This document shows, piece by piece, positions 18,082 to 26,362 of a stretch of 64,000 nucleotides of DNA (within the stretch, counting starts at the first letter, position 1; each line of letters opens with the position of its first letter). The position numbers and the translations under genes were made by a program. The stretch comes from DASUBN01 sp036000105 (lineage in GTDB: Bacteria > Pseudomonadota > Gammaproteobacteria > Natronospirales > REEB76). The notes under the pieces are model-generated. The model was not told the DNA's origin. It saw only the letters and a program-made list of their open reading frames with translations, and did not search any database. The stretch lies in assembly GCA_036000105.1 (NCBI GenBank), contig DASYGE010000002.1, forward strand, positions 1 through 64,000. Direction: 5' to 3'.

Positions 18082-18549
18082 TCACTTGTGTCGGAGATCT
18101 TTCTGGAACCGATGGTGCGCATACGGTTCCGTATTGAAGGGCTCCACCTCGACGAACCCGGCTCTCTCGTAGAGATGCTTTGCTTCAGACAGCGAGCGGT
18201 TAGTCTCCAGTCGCAGGATCACCATCCCCCGCGACGCGGCCTCCGCCGAAAGTTGTTCCAGCAAACGTCGCCCCAATCCAAGGCCGCGCACGTCTGAAGC
18301 CACCCACATCCGCTTTACCTCAGCAATCTGCGTGTCAATGTGAAGCTTGAGTGCCCCGCATCCCACCGCCGCTCCCAGTAAGTTTGCGACCAGTAGCAGC
18401 CCATTCGGCAACGTCATCTCCTCATCGCTCGCGGAGATGCTCTGTGCAGGGTCGAAACCCGTATCGAACCGGCGGCCAAGCTCCTCGAAGTACGACCGCA
18501 GGCAATATCTGGCGTCGATGTCACGCGGATCGATTATTTCAATCCGCAC
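18082..18549 (-). CDS. GNAT acetyltransferase, detached C-terminal half of a MarR-GNAT fusion
   Basis: 155 aa from GTG 18549, which follows directly on the TAA of the MarR gene in the same reading frame. GNAT features: IAEVKRMWVASDVRGLGLGRRLLEQLSAEAASRG, the acetyl-CoA loop (R-G-L-G-L-G-R), and the C-terminal LYERAGFVEVEPFN. In many bacteria MarR and GNAT are one bifunctional protein and the junction reads straight through; here one stop codon splits it. The GNAT could still be made by reinitiation at the GTG, but there is no separate SD. Confidence 0.85.
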   Translation of the reverse strand: MRIEIIDPRDIDARYCLRSYFEELGRRFDTGFDPAQSISASDEEMTLPNGLLLVANLLGAAVGCGALKLHIDTQIAEVKRMWVASDVRGLGLGRRLLEQLSAEAASRGMVILRLETNRSLSEAKHLYERAGFVEVEPFNTEPYAHHRFQKDLRHK

Positions 18550-19002
18550 TTACGACGCGAGGATGAGTCTTTCAACATCGGTCATGGCGGTAACCAGACG
18601 GTCTTGCTGCGGCTCCGTGAGCGGCGCCAAGATCGATGCCGCGAGTTCATTGGATGAGCTGTCCAATACCGCCCGCTCTGCAAGACCCTTGCGGGTTAGC
18701 CGCACTTTTCGTACACGACCATCGATGTCATCGGGATCGGTGGTAACTAGCCCATCTGCCTCTAGCTGGCGCAACTGCCGGCTGAAGTATCCCGAATCCA
18801 AGCCAAGACGGGCGCGCAGCAGCCTCACCTCAGACCCGGCTGGCCCAATTTCCCACAGCAGTCGCGACAACCCCAGCGAGCGTCCACGAGAAAGATAGGC
18901 ATCATCCAGCGCGCCGATTCGCTGAGTGACGGTGCGGTTAAAGCGCCGAACCAAATCTATCTGATTTTGCTTCACTCTCTGACTGTAGTCAGAGAATCGC
19001 AT
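18550..19002 (-). CDS. MarR-family regulator, detached N-terminal half of a MarR-GNAT fusion
   Basis: 150 aa from ATG 19002 (the frame is open upstream to 19167 but the family starts about here, MRFSDYSQRVKQNQIDLVRRFNR). Winged HTH: LGLSRLLWEIGPAGSEVRLLRARLGLDSGYFSRQLRQLEADGLVTTDPDDIDGRVRKVRLTRKG. It ends ERLILAS then TAA, with the GNAT domain continuing in frame. A perfect 8-bp inverted repeat (CTCTGACT-GT-AGTCAGAG, 18977-18994) lies within the first codons and could be an autoregulatory operator. Confidence 0.87.
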   Translation of the reverse strand: MRFSDYSQRVKQNQIDLVRRFNRTVTQRIGALDDAYLSRGRSLGLSRLLWEIGPAGSEVRLLRARLGLDSGYFSRQLRQLEADGLVTTDPDDIDGRVRKVRLTRKGLAERAVLDSSSNELAASILAPLTEPQQDRLVTAMTDVERLILAS

Positions 19003-19711
19003 TTTGTAAAGATGCTCCTCACACAGTGCTTCGAGACGGAGCGACGGACCGCCTGCATCCAGTTGCCGGAGGGCGGGAGATCCGAATGGGCGTTTATTCT
19101 TGGATGGCCCGCTGAATTGGTACCACCGGCTCACTGACCGTCCTTGCATTCTCTCTGCTCGGTCCACACGCCTCGCTTCCTGCTCTGCGTTCGGTCCAGG
19201 GCAGGGATCCTACTTGCCCGTTCGAAGCTGCGCTCCAAACACCTGTCTCGCGTACGGCCGAACGTGTGCAGTGGTCGCGCTAAAAACCCCGACTTCATCC
19301 TTCGGCCGCGGCGCGTTGCAGTTCCTCGAGTAGACGACGGTTTAAAGCGTCATTTTGTGCATTGGCATAAATGGCTATAGAAATTTAGATAATTAGAATA
19401 AATGAATAGCACGGATATCAAATCCAGGCCACAACGCAATACTTAACTCCCCTCGGCAGGCTACCATGATCATCCATATTTATCGCAAGGCGCAGATTTA
19501 GGTGTCGTGGCAGTCGCGGAGTTTGACCATCATGAGCAGGGTGCGCATTCGATCGGCGTACGCCGCTCCGAGCCATCCTTGCGATCCAAAACACCGTGCT
19601 GGGACACGCGATCGGCAGTACCCGCTTCCTGCAGTACTCACGGGACGAGCAGGCGCTCGACGACGATGTGCTCAGACCTTGTAGAGATATATCACAGGAG
19701 GCGAAGCGAAA
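19003..19711. other. Non-coding stretch between the divergent MarR gene and the second cassette copy
   Basis: About 700 bp with no convincing gene. Short open frames have no RBS or family match. Between 19590 and 19690 one frame gives NTVLGHAIGSTRFLQYSRDEQALDDDVL, faintly like a decayed M48 peptidase HEXXH region with the active-site Glu and second His missing; this is too weak to call. The last 25 bp before 19712 resemble the leader of the first cassette copy (ATATCACAGGAGG versus ACATCACAAGAGG). Confidence 0.5.
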
Positions 19712-20164
19712 ATGATTAAGACAACTATCTTATCCATGTGTCTCCTAGCGTCGTCACTTTCGCTTAATGCAAGTGCCGAGAATCAGCGCGGGTATTCCTA
19801 TGGCCCGGTGACTGAGGTGGCCTACATACACGTTGAGTACGGGCATTTTGCAGAGTACATGGCATGGGTGACTTCGACGTGGGTGCCGACCATGGAAGCC
19901 GCGAAGAAAGCCGGACTGATCACCGATTACAAGGTCTTCCAGGCTTCTCCAAAGTCACCGGATGACCCCAACGTGTATCTCGAGATTACCTATAAGAACA
20001 TGGCGGCTTATGCCGGGGACATCGGCGATGGTGCCGCCGCGTTTGAAGCAGTAACCGAGAAAGTAATCTGCAGCAGCGCATGTCAGGACCAGGCCAGAGT
20101 GCATCGGAATGAGATCAGAAAAGTTCTGGGCACTGAAGTGACTCGGGAACTTGTTTTCAAATGA
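19712..20164 (+). CDS. Exported small protein, first gene of the duplicated cassette (copy 2)
   Basis: 150 aa, same length as the copy at 14109 and nearly identical from NQRGYSYGPVTEVAYIHVEYGHF to the C-terminal EVTRELVFK; differences are concentrated in the signal peptide. An AGGAGGCGAAG SD is present. The two Cys of ICSSACQD are conserved. It overlaps the next gene by ATGA, as in copy 1. Unlike copy 1 it has no LysR-type box upstream, so its expression probably differs. Confidence 0.8.
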   Translation: MIKTTILSMCLLASSLSLNASAENQRGYSYGPVTEVAYIHVEYGHFAEYMAWVTSTWVPTMEAAKKAGLITDYKVFQASPKSPDDPNVYLEITYKNMAAYAGDIGDGAAAFEAVTEKVICSSACQDQARVHRNEIRKVLGTEVTRELVFK

Positions 20165-20535
20165 AAAAAGAGCGCATGTATACCAAGGGCCCGGTCACTG
20201 AGGTGGCCTACGTAGCAGTTGAGTACGGGCATTTTGAAGAGTACATCGATTGGCTAAATTCGACGTGGAAGCCGACCATGGAAGCCACGAAGAAAGCGGG
20301 GCTAATCATCGACTACAAGGTCTTCAAGCTCACTCCAAGATCACCGGATCAGCCCAATATAGTTCTCTGGATCACTTATAGGGACATGGCGGCTTTGGAT
20401 AAAGGCATGGAGCTAGAAGCAGTAGCCGAGCAAGTAATCGGTAGCATCGAGGTTCAGAATCAGGCCAGGGTGGGCCGGAATGATTACAGAAAAGTTCTGG
20501 GCACTGAATTGATTCGCGAACTTATTTTAGTTTGA
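20161..20535 (+). CDS. Cytosolic paralogue, second gene of the duplicated cassette (copy 2)
   Basis: 124 aa, nearly identical to the protein at 14558 (same length; same KKERMYTKGPVTEVAYVAVEYGHFEEYIDWL start). It lies in the same ATGA overlap arrangement. Downstream the duplication ends: the two-module protein of the first locus is absent and 238 bp of apparent non-coding DNA follow. Function unknown. Confidence 0.8.
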   Translation: MKKERMYTKGPVTEVAYVAVEYGHFEEYIDWLNSTWKPTMEATKKAGLIIDYKVFKLTPRSPDQPNIVLWITYRDMAALDKGMELEAVAEQVIGSIEVQNQARVGRNDYRKVLGTELIRELILV

Positions 20536-20773
20536 TGTCGGCGAACCGCATCCTGATCGCCCACGCACTCACTCGTTGCCAGTAGACGATTCGGTAGTGG
20601 CTTCCCGATCACAGGCATTTATGGTTCAGTCCGGATTCCGATAACTTTAGTCCTCGTTTTTGTATCTACGAGAACGAGCGAAACTCGGTAACGGACAACC
20701 GGCTGGAATCAGTCGCCAAAGACTAAGTCCAGCTCAAGTCGACATTTGTCTCAACATAACGCGGGTGTCGCCT

Positions 20774-21748
20774 ATGGAACTGCGACTAAAGACCACCTTG
20801 GTGAGCCTGGGCCTTGGAACGGCGGCGCTGGCAGCACTCGCCGTCTGCCTGATCCTGGGCGTCGGCAACCACAGTTTCCTTGCTGCGCTCAGTGCCGCGG
20901 CGATATTCCTGCTGGCAGCGCTCTGCATCAGTCCGGCGCAGAGCGGATTCATATCTGGGATCGGCCTGCTGTTCCCTTTGACTGCCTTCTCCGTCATCTA
21001 CGTGGGATCTGCGGGTTGGAACGTCGAGGCGCTGGGATTCTTCGCTGCCATAGATCTCTGTGCTGTTTCCGCGACGATGGCGGGTCTTGGCCTGATGCGC
21101 GGAATGCGCGAACAGCGCCTAACCACCCCTATCGGTGGCCTGATCGCCGCGGCAGCGGCAGTCACGGTAATCGCCTGGTTCGTGCCCCTCTATGCGGACC
21201 GCCAACTGGAACAGCATCAGATCACCGAGGTGAGTTACCCCGCGCCGGAAATCCACCTTTCCGACCTGGACGGTAAGCCGGTGGACCTGCAGCAGTTGCG
21301 CGGCAAAGTGGTGGTGATGGATTTCTGGGCCTCATGGTGTGGGCCTTGCCTGCAGGAGATGCCAGCCCTCGACGCCATGGTCAAGCATTATGCCGGTAGC
21401 GCAGAGGTGGCTATTTATGCCATCGCCTCGAATCAGGATGAGACTCCCGAAATCATCGATGGATTCGTGAAGAGCAACCACTACGTAATCGATACAGCCT
21501 ATGACACCGATGGCAAGGCCGCAGTGGCCTTCCACGTCTTGACGTTTCCCACCCTAGTGATCATTGACGCCAACGGTACTGTGCGTTACAGCCACAACGG
21601 CTTCAACACCGACAGCAGCCCCTTCCAGATTATCTCCGCAAAGATAGAGACACTACGCGCGGACGCCTTGAGTCCGATTATATCTTCTGCATGTACCCCG
21701 GGTCCGATAGAACCTTCTGAATGTTATTTGCCCGGACGCCCCTGGTAA
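20774..21748 (+). CDS. Membrane-anchored TlpA/ResA-type thioredoxin
   Basis: 324 aa from ATG 20774. Residues 1-150 hold about four to five hydrophobic segments (TTLVSLGLGTAALAALAVCLIL; FLAALSAAAIFLLAALCI; GIGLLFPLTAFSVIYVG; LIAAAAAVTVIAWFVPLY). The C-terminal thioredoxin domain begins PAPEIHLSDLDGKPVDLQQLRGKVVVMDFWASWCGPC, with CxxC active-site cysteines and a cis-Pro (LTFPTLVI). It is expected to act in the periplasm in disulfide reduction, for example cytochrome c maturation or protection of exported proteins. The long multi-span N-terminus is unusual for TlpA, which normally has one anchor. Confidence 0.85.
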   Translation: MELRLKTTLVSLGLGTAALAALAVCLILGVGNHSFLAALSAAAIFLLAALCISPAQSGFISGIGLLFPLTAFSVIYVGSAGWNVEALGFFAAIDLCAVSATMAGLGLMRGMREQRLTTPIGGLIAAAAAVTVIAWFVPLYADRQLEQHQITEVSYPAPEIHLSDLDGKPVDLQQLRGKVVVMDFWASWCGPCLQEMPALDAMVKHYAGSAEVAIYAIASNQDETPEIIDGFVKSNHYVIDTAYDTDGKAAVAFHVLTFPTLVIIDANGTVRYSHNGFNTDSSPFQIISAKIETLRADALSPIISSACTPGPIEPSECYLPGRPW

Positions 21749-22017
21749 GCACAGGCGGATGCACATCCACACCGACCCATTCGCACTCAGCTCGAATCTG
21801 TACCTCGTATGGAATGGTGCCAACAGCGTGACTTCTAAATATGAATTCCATGCCCAAGTATGAGATGCCCACCAGAAATGTATCGGTGCTCATCGATGCG
21901 AATATGCACGAGTGGATGTTCCTCGCTCGGCTGATGCTTTGCGTGCATGAGATCATTTGAAAGTCGATTCTTTGCTTGGTGCCCCATAAGGCGTAAAGCT
22001 TCGATATAGGCTGAAAT

Positions 22018-23499
22018 ATGAGAACCCCCTCCATACCCGATTCCGATACAGACGTACCAGAAGAGGGTCTTGATCCAAAGGACTGGAGCTGGTTCCGGGC
22101 TCTCGCCCATCTGATGATGGATGACGCTCTTGATTATCAGGCCACCGTGCGCGAACGACCCGCTTGGCGACCGGTTCCGGCATCGGTGCGTGCAAGGTTC
22201 GACGAATCTGTGCCAAGGGTAGGTGAGGGGGAAGCCGCCACCTACCGTGCCTATCAGGAGCTGATCGCTCCTTATCCCCTGGGCAACATTCATCCGCGTT
22301 TTTGGGGTTGGGTGGTGGGCACCGGCACACCGTTCGGGATGTTAGCTGAACTCCTGACTGCCACCATGAATGTAAACGCCCCCGGATTCGAGCAGGCGTC
22401 GACTTATACCGAACTGCAATTGCTCAACTGGCTCAAGAACATGATGGGGTTCCCGCTGCAGGCGAGCGGTATCCTGGTCAGCGGAGGTTCGATAGCGAAC
22501 TTGGTGGGGCTCAATGTTGCGCGCAGTGCGATGACACCCTTCGCTGTTCGCCAAGTGGGATTGAGTGAGCAGCCGCGTCTTATGGTCTATGCCTCCACTG
22601 AAACCCATAACTCGGTGCAAAGGGCCGTGGAGCTTATGGGCCTAGGCGCCGAGTCCCTGGCTCGTATCGCCGTGACAGATGACTACCGCATGGATATAGG
22701 GGCTCTCAAAGCTCGGATGACGGTAGACCGCAAGGCAGGGCGACTACCGCTCTGCGTGGTTGCCAACGCCGGCACTGTGAATACAGGCGCGACGGATGAC
22801 CTAGATGCCTTGGCCGATTTCTGTCGGGACGAGAAACTCTGGCTCCACGTGGATGGAACCTTCGGCGCGTTTGCGGTGCTGGATCCGGCGCGTCGTGCAT
22901 TAGTGCGTGGCATTGAGCGCGCCGACTCCCTGGCCTTCGATTTGCATAAGTGGATGTACATGCCTCACGACGTCGGCTGCATCTTGGTGCGTGCCGGTGC
23001 TGCCCATAAGGCGGCTTTCGCGGTTCAGGCCAGCTACCTCAGCGAGCTCGACGGTGGTGTAGCCAAAGTATCTACCGTTTTTAGCGATTACGGCCCGCAG
23101 TTATCCCGCGGCTTCAGGGCGCTCAAAGTTTGGATGAATCTCAAAGCCTACGGCGTGGACAAGTTTTCCCGCCTTATCGCTCAGAACGTCCGACAAGCAG
23201 AATACTTGGCGGCACGAGTTCGGGAGACGCGGCAGCTGGAACTGCTGGCGCCAGTGCCACTCAACATCGTGAACTTCCGCTATCGTGCCCCGAACCTCGA
23301 TAACGCCGCACTCAATAATCTGAACGCACGTATCCTTGTCGCTATCCAGGAGCGTGGGATCGCAGTGCCTTCTTCCACGCTGCTGCGCGAGTGCTTCGCT
23401 ATTCGGGTGGCCATTACAAACCACCGCAGCCGGCGTGAAGATTTCGATGCACTGCTAACGGCGGTCATTTCTATCGGCGACGAATTCACCTCCCATTAA
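22018..23499 (+). CDS. PLP-dependent decarboxylase (aromatic-L-amino-acid decarboxylase family), copy 1
   Basis: 493 aa. Group II PLP decarboxylase: NIHPRFWGWVVGTGTPFGMLAELL at the N-terminus, GILVSGGSIANLVGLNVAR, CVVANAGTVNTGATDDLDAL, LWLHVDGTFGAFAVL and the PLP lysine in SLAFDLHKWMYMPHDVGC (about residue 310). Such enzymes decarboxylate aromatic amino acids or related compounds. A close paralogue lies at 48435. It stands alone, with 269 bp non-coding before and 522 bp after. SD is weak. Confidence 0.9.
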   Translation: MRTPSIPDSDTDVPEEGLDPKDWSWFRALAHLMMDDALDYQATVRERPAWRPVPASVRARFDESVPRVGEGEAATYRAYQELIAPYPLGNIHPRFWGWVVGTGTPFGMLAELLTATMNVNAPGFEQASTYTELQLLNWLKNMMGFPLQASGILVSGGSIANLVGLNVARSAMTPFAVRQVGLSEQPRLMVYASTETHNSVQRAVELMGLGAESLARIAVTDDYRMDIGALKARMTVDRKAGRLPLCVVANAGTVNTGATDDLDALADFCRDEKLWLHVDGTFGAFAVLDPARRALVRGIERADSLAFDLHKWMYMPHDVGCILVRAGAAHKAAFAVQASYLSELDGGVAKVSTVFSDYGPQLSRGFRALKVWMNLKAYGVDKFSRLIAQNVRQAEYLAARVRETRQLELLAPVPLNIVNFRYRAPNLDNAALNNLNARILVAIQERGIAVPSSTLLRECFAIRVAITNHRSRREDFDALLTAVISIGDEFTSH

Positions 23500-24021
23500 T
23501 ATGAGGTTGCCTAGACATGCATTACGCCGGTGTACTTGCCATCCCGAGACCAAGCCGGTCACTTCAAGCCAGTGTCGAAGCGACCCGTTGAGCCTGCCGT
23601 CGACAGTCGTTCGATAGGGCCGAATTACTGGTTGGATGCGTGACTGGATTGGGAACGGATCTCGACCAGGTTGAAACGGCCCTCGAGGGGTAGAGTCGGC
23701 AAAACGGGGTTCGAGGTTCTGCTGTCGGCTGCGGACATCGGAATTAACCCCAGGAGTGCGGGCAAGCGAAACGGGTTGGAATTGCGGGGAAATTATTCGA
23801 CGGATTGCTTCCGGCAAGGAAGCCATCCTCGGCCAGACCGCATGCCCGGAATATTCACATCTCCGGCTCGATGGTCACGATATAGACCCGCCGCAGCTCT
23901 GCTTTCTCCACGGAACTATCCCAGAACCCGACTGTCCTAATTGGTAGCCCGCGAAGCGAGTGCCCATCCTTCGTGCGCGGCTAAGCACCCCAATACTTAG
24001 ACCTGAGATGTGAGGCATACC
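23500..24021. other. Non-coding stretch between decarboxylase and S41-like peptidase
   Basis: No gene supported. It contains a roughly 60-bp segment (23610-23670) that recurs diverged at 25834-25893 on the other side of the peptidase gene, as a direct repeat. Confidence 0.5.
23610..23670. repeat. Direct repeat, left copy, flanking the S41-like peptidase gene
   Basis: Shares TTCGATAGGGC at the start and GATCTCGA(C/T)CAGG at the end with 25834-25893, with gaps between. The two copies bracket the gene at 24022-25704. Confidence 0.4.
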
Positions 24022-25704
24022 ATGGTCAAGAAATCAGTCAGTTACTGCCTGTTTGCCGTCGCGCTCACGGCTTCGACCACGCTGGCCGCGGCGTCCGTCC
24101 CAGTCACGCAGCCTTGGGCATCTCTGACCACCAGCCAATGGCGCGAGGACCTCAAGTATTTCGCGGATAACGCACCGCTCAAGCACCGCAACTTTTATCA
24201 TGCGATGACCCAGGCTGAGTTCCAGGATGAGATACATCGATTCGATACTGCGATGCCGACCCTCTCGCCCGAGCAGATCGTGGTCGAGTTCATACGGCTC
24301 GGGGCGATGATCCAGGATGCCCACAGCAGCGTCAGCCTCGCTGTACTCAAATTGCCCTACATGCCGGTGCGCTTCGTGGAGTTCGACGACGGCGTGTACG
24401 TGGAGTCGGCTGACAAGGCCCACGCCGAGATGGTGGGTGCGAAACTCGTCAGCGTGGGGTCCATCGGCTGGAAAGAGGCGATGGCGAAGATCGACCCCCT
24501 GGTATCCGATGACGCTGGCAACGACGGCGAGAAACGGACCTACGCGGCGCACGATTATCTGAATGTGCCTTTCATCCTCAAGGGCATAGGGCTCTCCGAT
24601 TCTTCGCAACACGCGACGTTCATGCTGGAGAAAGCCGGAAAGAGACGCAGCTACACGCTGGATGCCAGCGTGCCCTCAGCCGGGTTCTCGGTCGCCGACC
24701 TGGTATTCGACCCCATCCCGGAAGGCTGGGTCTCAGCCCGCGCGAGCGGGCCGAGCATACCGCTCGCCAGGACACACCCGGACCAGGCGTATTGGTTCGA
24801 ACCGGTGCAGCAACACGAGGCCGTCTACGTCTCGCTGCGGGCCATGGTTAATATGCCAGGCCCGACGCTCGCCGATTTTGCCAAGCAACTGGGTGATTAT
24901 CTCGGTTCCCACGATGTGAAGCGGCTAATCGTCGATCTCCGCGGCAATCCTGGAGGGGACAACACTCTGCTGCGGCCGCTGCTCGTGACTTTGATACGCG
25001 CCAACACGAACTATCGGGGCGGTCTTTGGGTGTTGATCTCCCACAAGACCCATTCCGCGGCACAGAACTTCGTCAACCGGCTGGAGTCCTATACCGACGC
25101 CATCTTTGTCGGTGAACCCACCAGCGAGAACGTGAATTTCTACGGCGATCCCACCGGGATAGAACTGCCCAACAGTCACATACCGGTCTATCTCTCCGCG
25201 CTCTGGTGGCAGGACAAGGATCCGCGCGACCATCGCACTGCGACCGCGCCGGAGATCGCCGTACCGCAGAGCTTCGAGCAACTGGTCGCGGGCAAGGATC
25301 CGGCGCTCGAGATCGCCCTGACCGAGCCGGCGCCGCGTCCACTCGAGGACTTGGTGAAGGACGCCGCGCCCAATGGTGCGGCGGCGCTGATGGGCGTCTA
25401 CAAGCAATACGTGAGCGATTCGCGCCATGCTTACATCGCCGACACGGAGGTGCGACTCAACCGCGCCGGTTACGCGCTGCTGGCAGACAATAAGCCCGCG
25501 CAGGCGGTGCTGGTGTTCCAGCTATGCGCCGACACCCACCCCCAATCGGATAATGCCTTCGAAAGCCTGGGCGAGGGACTCGAAGCAGCCGGCGACAAGA
25601 ACGGCGCGATCGGCGCCTACACGCGGTCCCTGCAACTCAACCCGGGAAACCATGATGCCGCTGGCGCGCTCAAGCGGCTCGCGGCCGCTGCCTCGCCGAA
25701 ATAG
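24022..25704 (+). CDS. Exported S41-like (C-terminal processing) peptidase with TPR tail
   Basis: 560 aa from ATG 24022 (an in-frame GTG at 24010 is open but GAGG lies 7 nt before the ATG). The signal peptide ends near residue 25 (TTLAAASV). After an N-terminal helical region (WREDLKYFADNAPLKHRNFYHAMTQAEF) the S41 core shows VKRLIVDLRGNPGGDNTLL, with the nucleophile region SHKTHSAAQNFVNRLE and IFVGEPTSENVNFYGDP. A TPR-like C-terminus (NRAGYALLADNKPAQAVLVFQL, then NGAIGAYTRSLQLNP) follows. Predicted periplasmic protease; the catalytic Lys is not obvious from the sequence, so activity is uncertain. Confidence 0.85.
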   Translation: MVKKSVSYCLFAVALTASTTLAAASVPVTQPWASLTTSQWREDLKYFADNAPLKHRNFYHAMTQAEFQDEIHRFDTAMPTLSPEQIVVEFIRLGAMIQDAHSSVSLAVLKLPYMPVRFVEFDDGVYVESADKAHAEMVGAKLVSVGSIGWKEAMAKIDPLVSDDAGNDGEKRTYAAHDYLNVPFILKGIGLSDSSQHATFMLEKAGKRRSYTLDASVPSAGFSVADLVFDPIPEGWVSARASGPSIPLARTHPDQAYWFEPVQQHEAVYVSLRAMVNMPGPTLADFAKQLGDYLGSHDVKRLIVDLRGNPGGDNTLLRPLLVTLIRANTNYRGGLWVLISHKTHSAAQNFVNRLESYTDAIFVGEPTSENVNFYGDPTGIELPNSHIPVYLSALWWQDKDPRDHRTATAPEIAVPQSFEQLVAGKDPALEIALTEPAPRPLEDLVKDAAPNGAAALMGVYKQYVSDSRHAYIADTEVRLNRAGYALLADNKPAQAVLVFQLCADTHPQSDNAFESLGEGLEAAGDKNGAIGAYTRSLQLNPGNHDAAGALKRLAAAASPK

Positions 25705-25833
25705 GATTGAAAGAACAAGGGGTAGCTCCATCCGAGTTCAATGTGAAGTTCCGCTAAAGGGTAGGAAGCAGCAGGTCGAGGGGTAGCATCTCGTGTTTGG
25801 CATCCAACGGGCCGCTCACGGCGAATGCGGCCC

Positions 25834-25893
25834 TTCGATAGGGCTGAGATTATGCCTAGATCTGTTACTGCAGAGGATCCGATCTCGATCAGG
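25834..25893. repeat. Direct repeat, right copy, flanking the S41-like peptidase gene
   Basis: See the left copy at 23610-23670. It lies 130 bp after the peptidase stop. Confidence 0.4.
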
Positions 25894-26141
25894 AACCGAA
25901 CCCAGACCCTATTTCGGAACCTTATTGGAGCGGGGGCAGGGCCCTTTTGCCGGATTACCTAGAGATTGATCCAACATGTGGCAATGAATCGGATTATTTC
26001 CGCGCTAGCGGCAAGTTAATGGCTTAATGGTCCTTCCCCTAAGGTCCTACCTAAGGGCCTTTTAGAGGCTCCCAAGTGCAAATTCGGCAAGGAATTGGGT
26101 TACCACTCGGCTAAGAATTGAGCTAAACGACACTGTCGTGT

Positions 26142-26170
26142 GGCCACCTAAGAGTGGCCTTATTTATTTG
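26142..26170 (+). terminator. Intrinsic terminator-like hairpin left of the islet
   Basis: GGCCAC-CTAAGA-GTGGCC stem of 6 bp followed by TTATTTATTT. Plus-strand orientation. No close upstream gene; it could insulate the islet. Confidence 0.5.
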
Positions 26171-26193
26171 GGGGGAATCGAACACCGATTGAA

Positions 26194-26302
26194 TCGGAGG
26201 TTCGCACGGCGGCCTATACAATCCTGTAACGGCCGCCTTCCCAGGACGGCCATCTTGGCCGTCCGCTCGGCCTGTCGGCCTCGCCCCCACCCTGGCCACC
26301 AT
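26194..26302. repeat. Left boundary repeat of the AT-rich islet (tRNA 3'-half-like)
   Basis: The first 22 bp (26194-26215) are identical to 28851-28872. After a 60-bp palindrome-rich insertion the rest of the repeat resumes (26276-26302), matching 28867-28892 with few changes and ending in CCACCAT. The segment TCGGAGGTTCG and the terminal GGCCACCA resemble a tRNA T-arm and acceptor end, so this looks like an integration site remnant. Confidence 0.55.
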
Positions 26303-26362
26303 TGCGGGACCGCGTTCTCAAGCAACGATTAACTTACCGCGCCATGAATGAGCGTTTCTAAA

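Larger units (their letters stand above)
25705..26193. other. Non-coding stretch upstream of the AT-rich islet
   Basis: About 490 bp with no supported gene. It holds the right copy of the direct repeat (25834-25893), a GGGCCGC/GCGGCCC inverted repeat near 25809-25833 and a terminator-like hairpin at 26142-26170. Confidence 0.5.

Noticed and set aside
19380..19440. A fourth LysR-type box before the second cassette copy
   Set aside because: AT-rich sequence with ATAAT present, but no N11-spaced ATTAT and no ACTTGT core.
19590..19690. Decayed M48 peptidase fragment
   Set aside because: Only about 28 residues of faint likeness, without the HEXXH Glu and second His; too weak.
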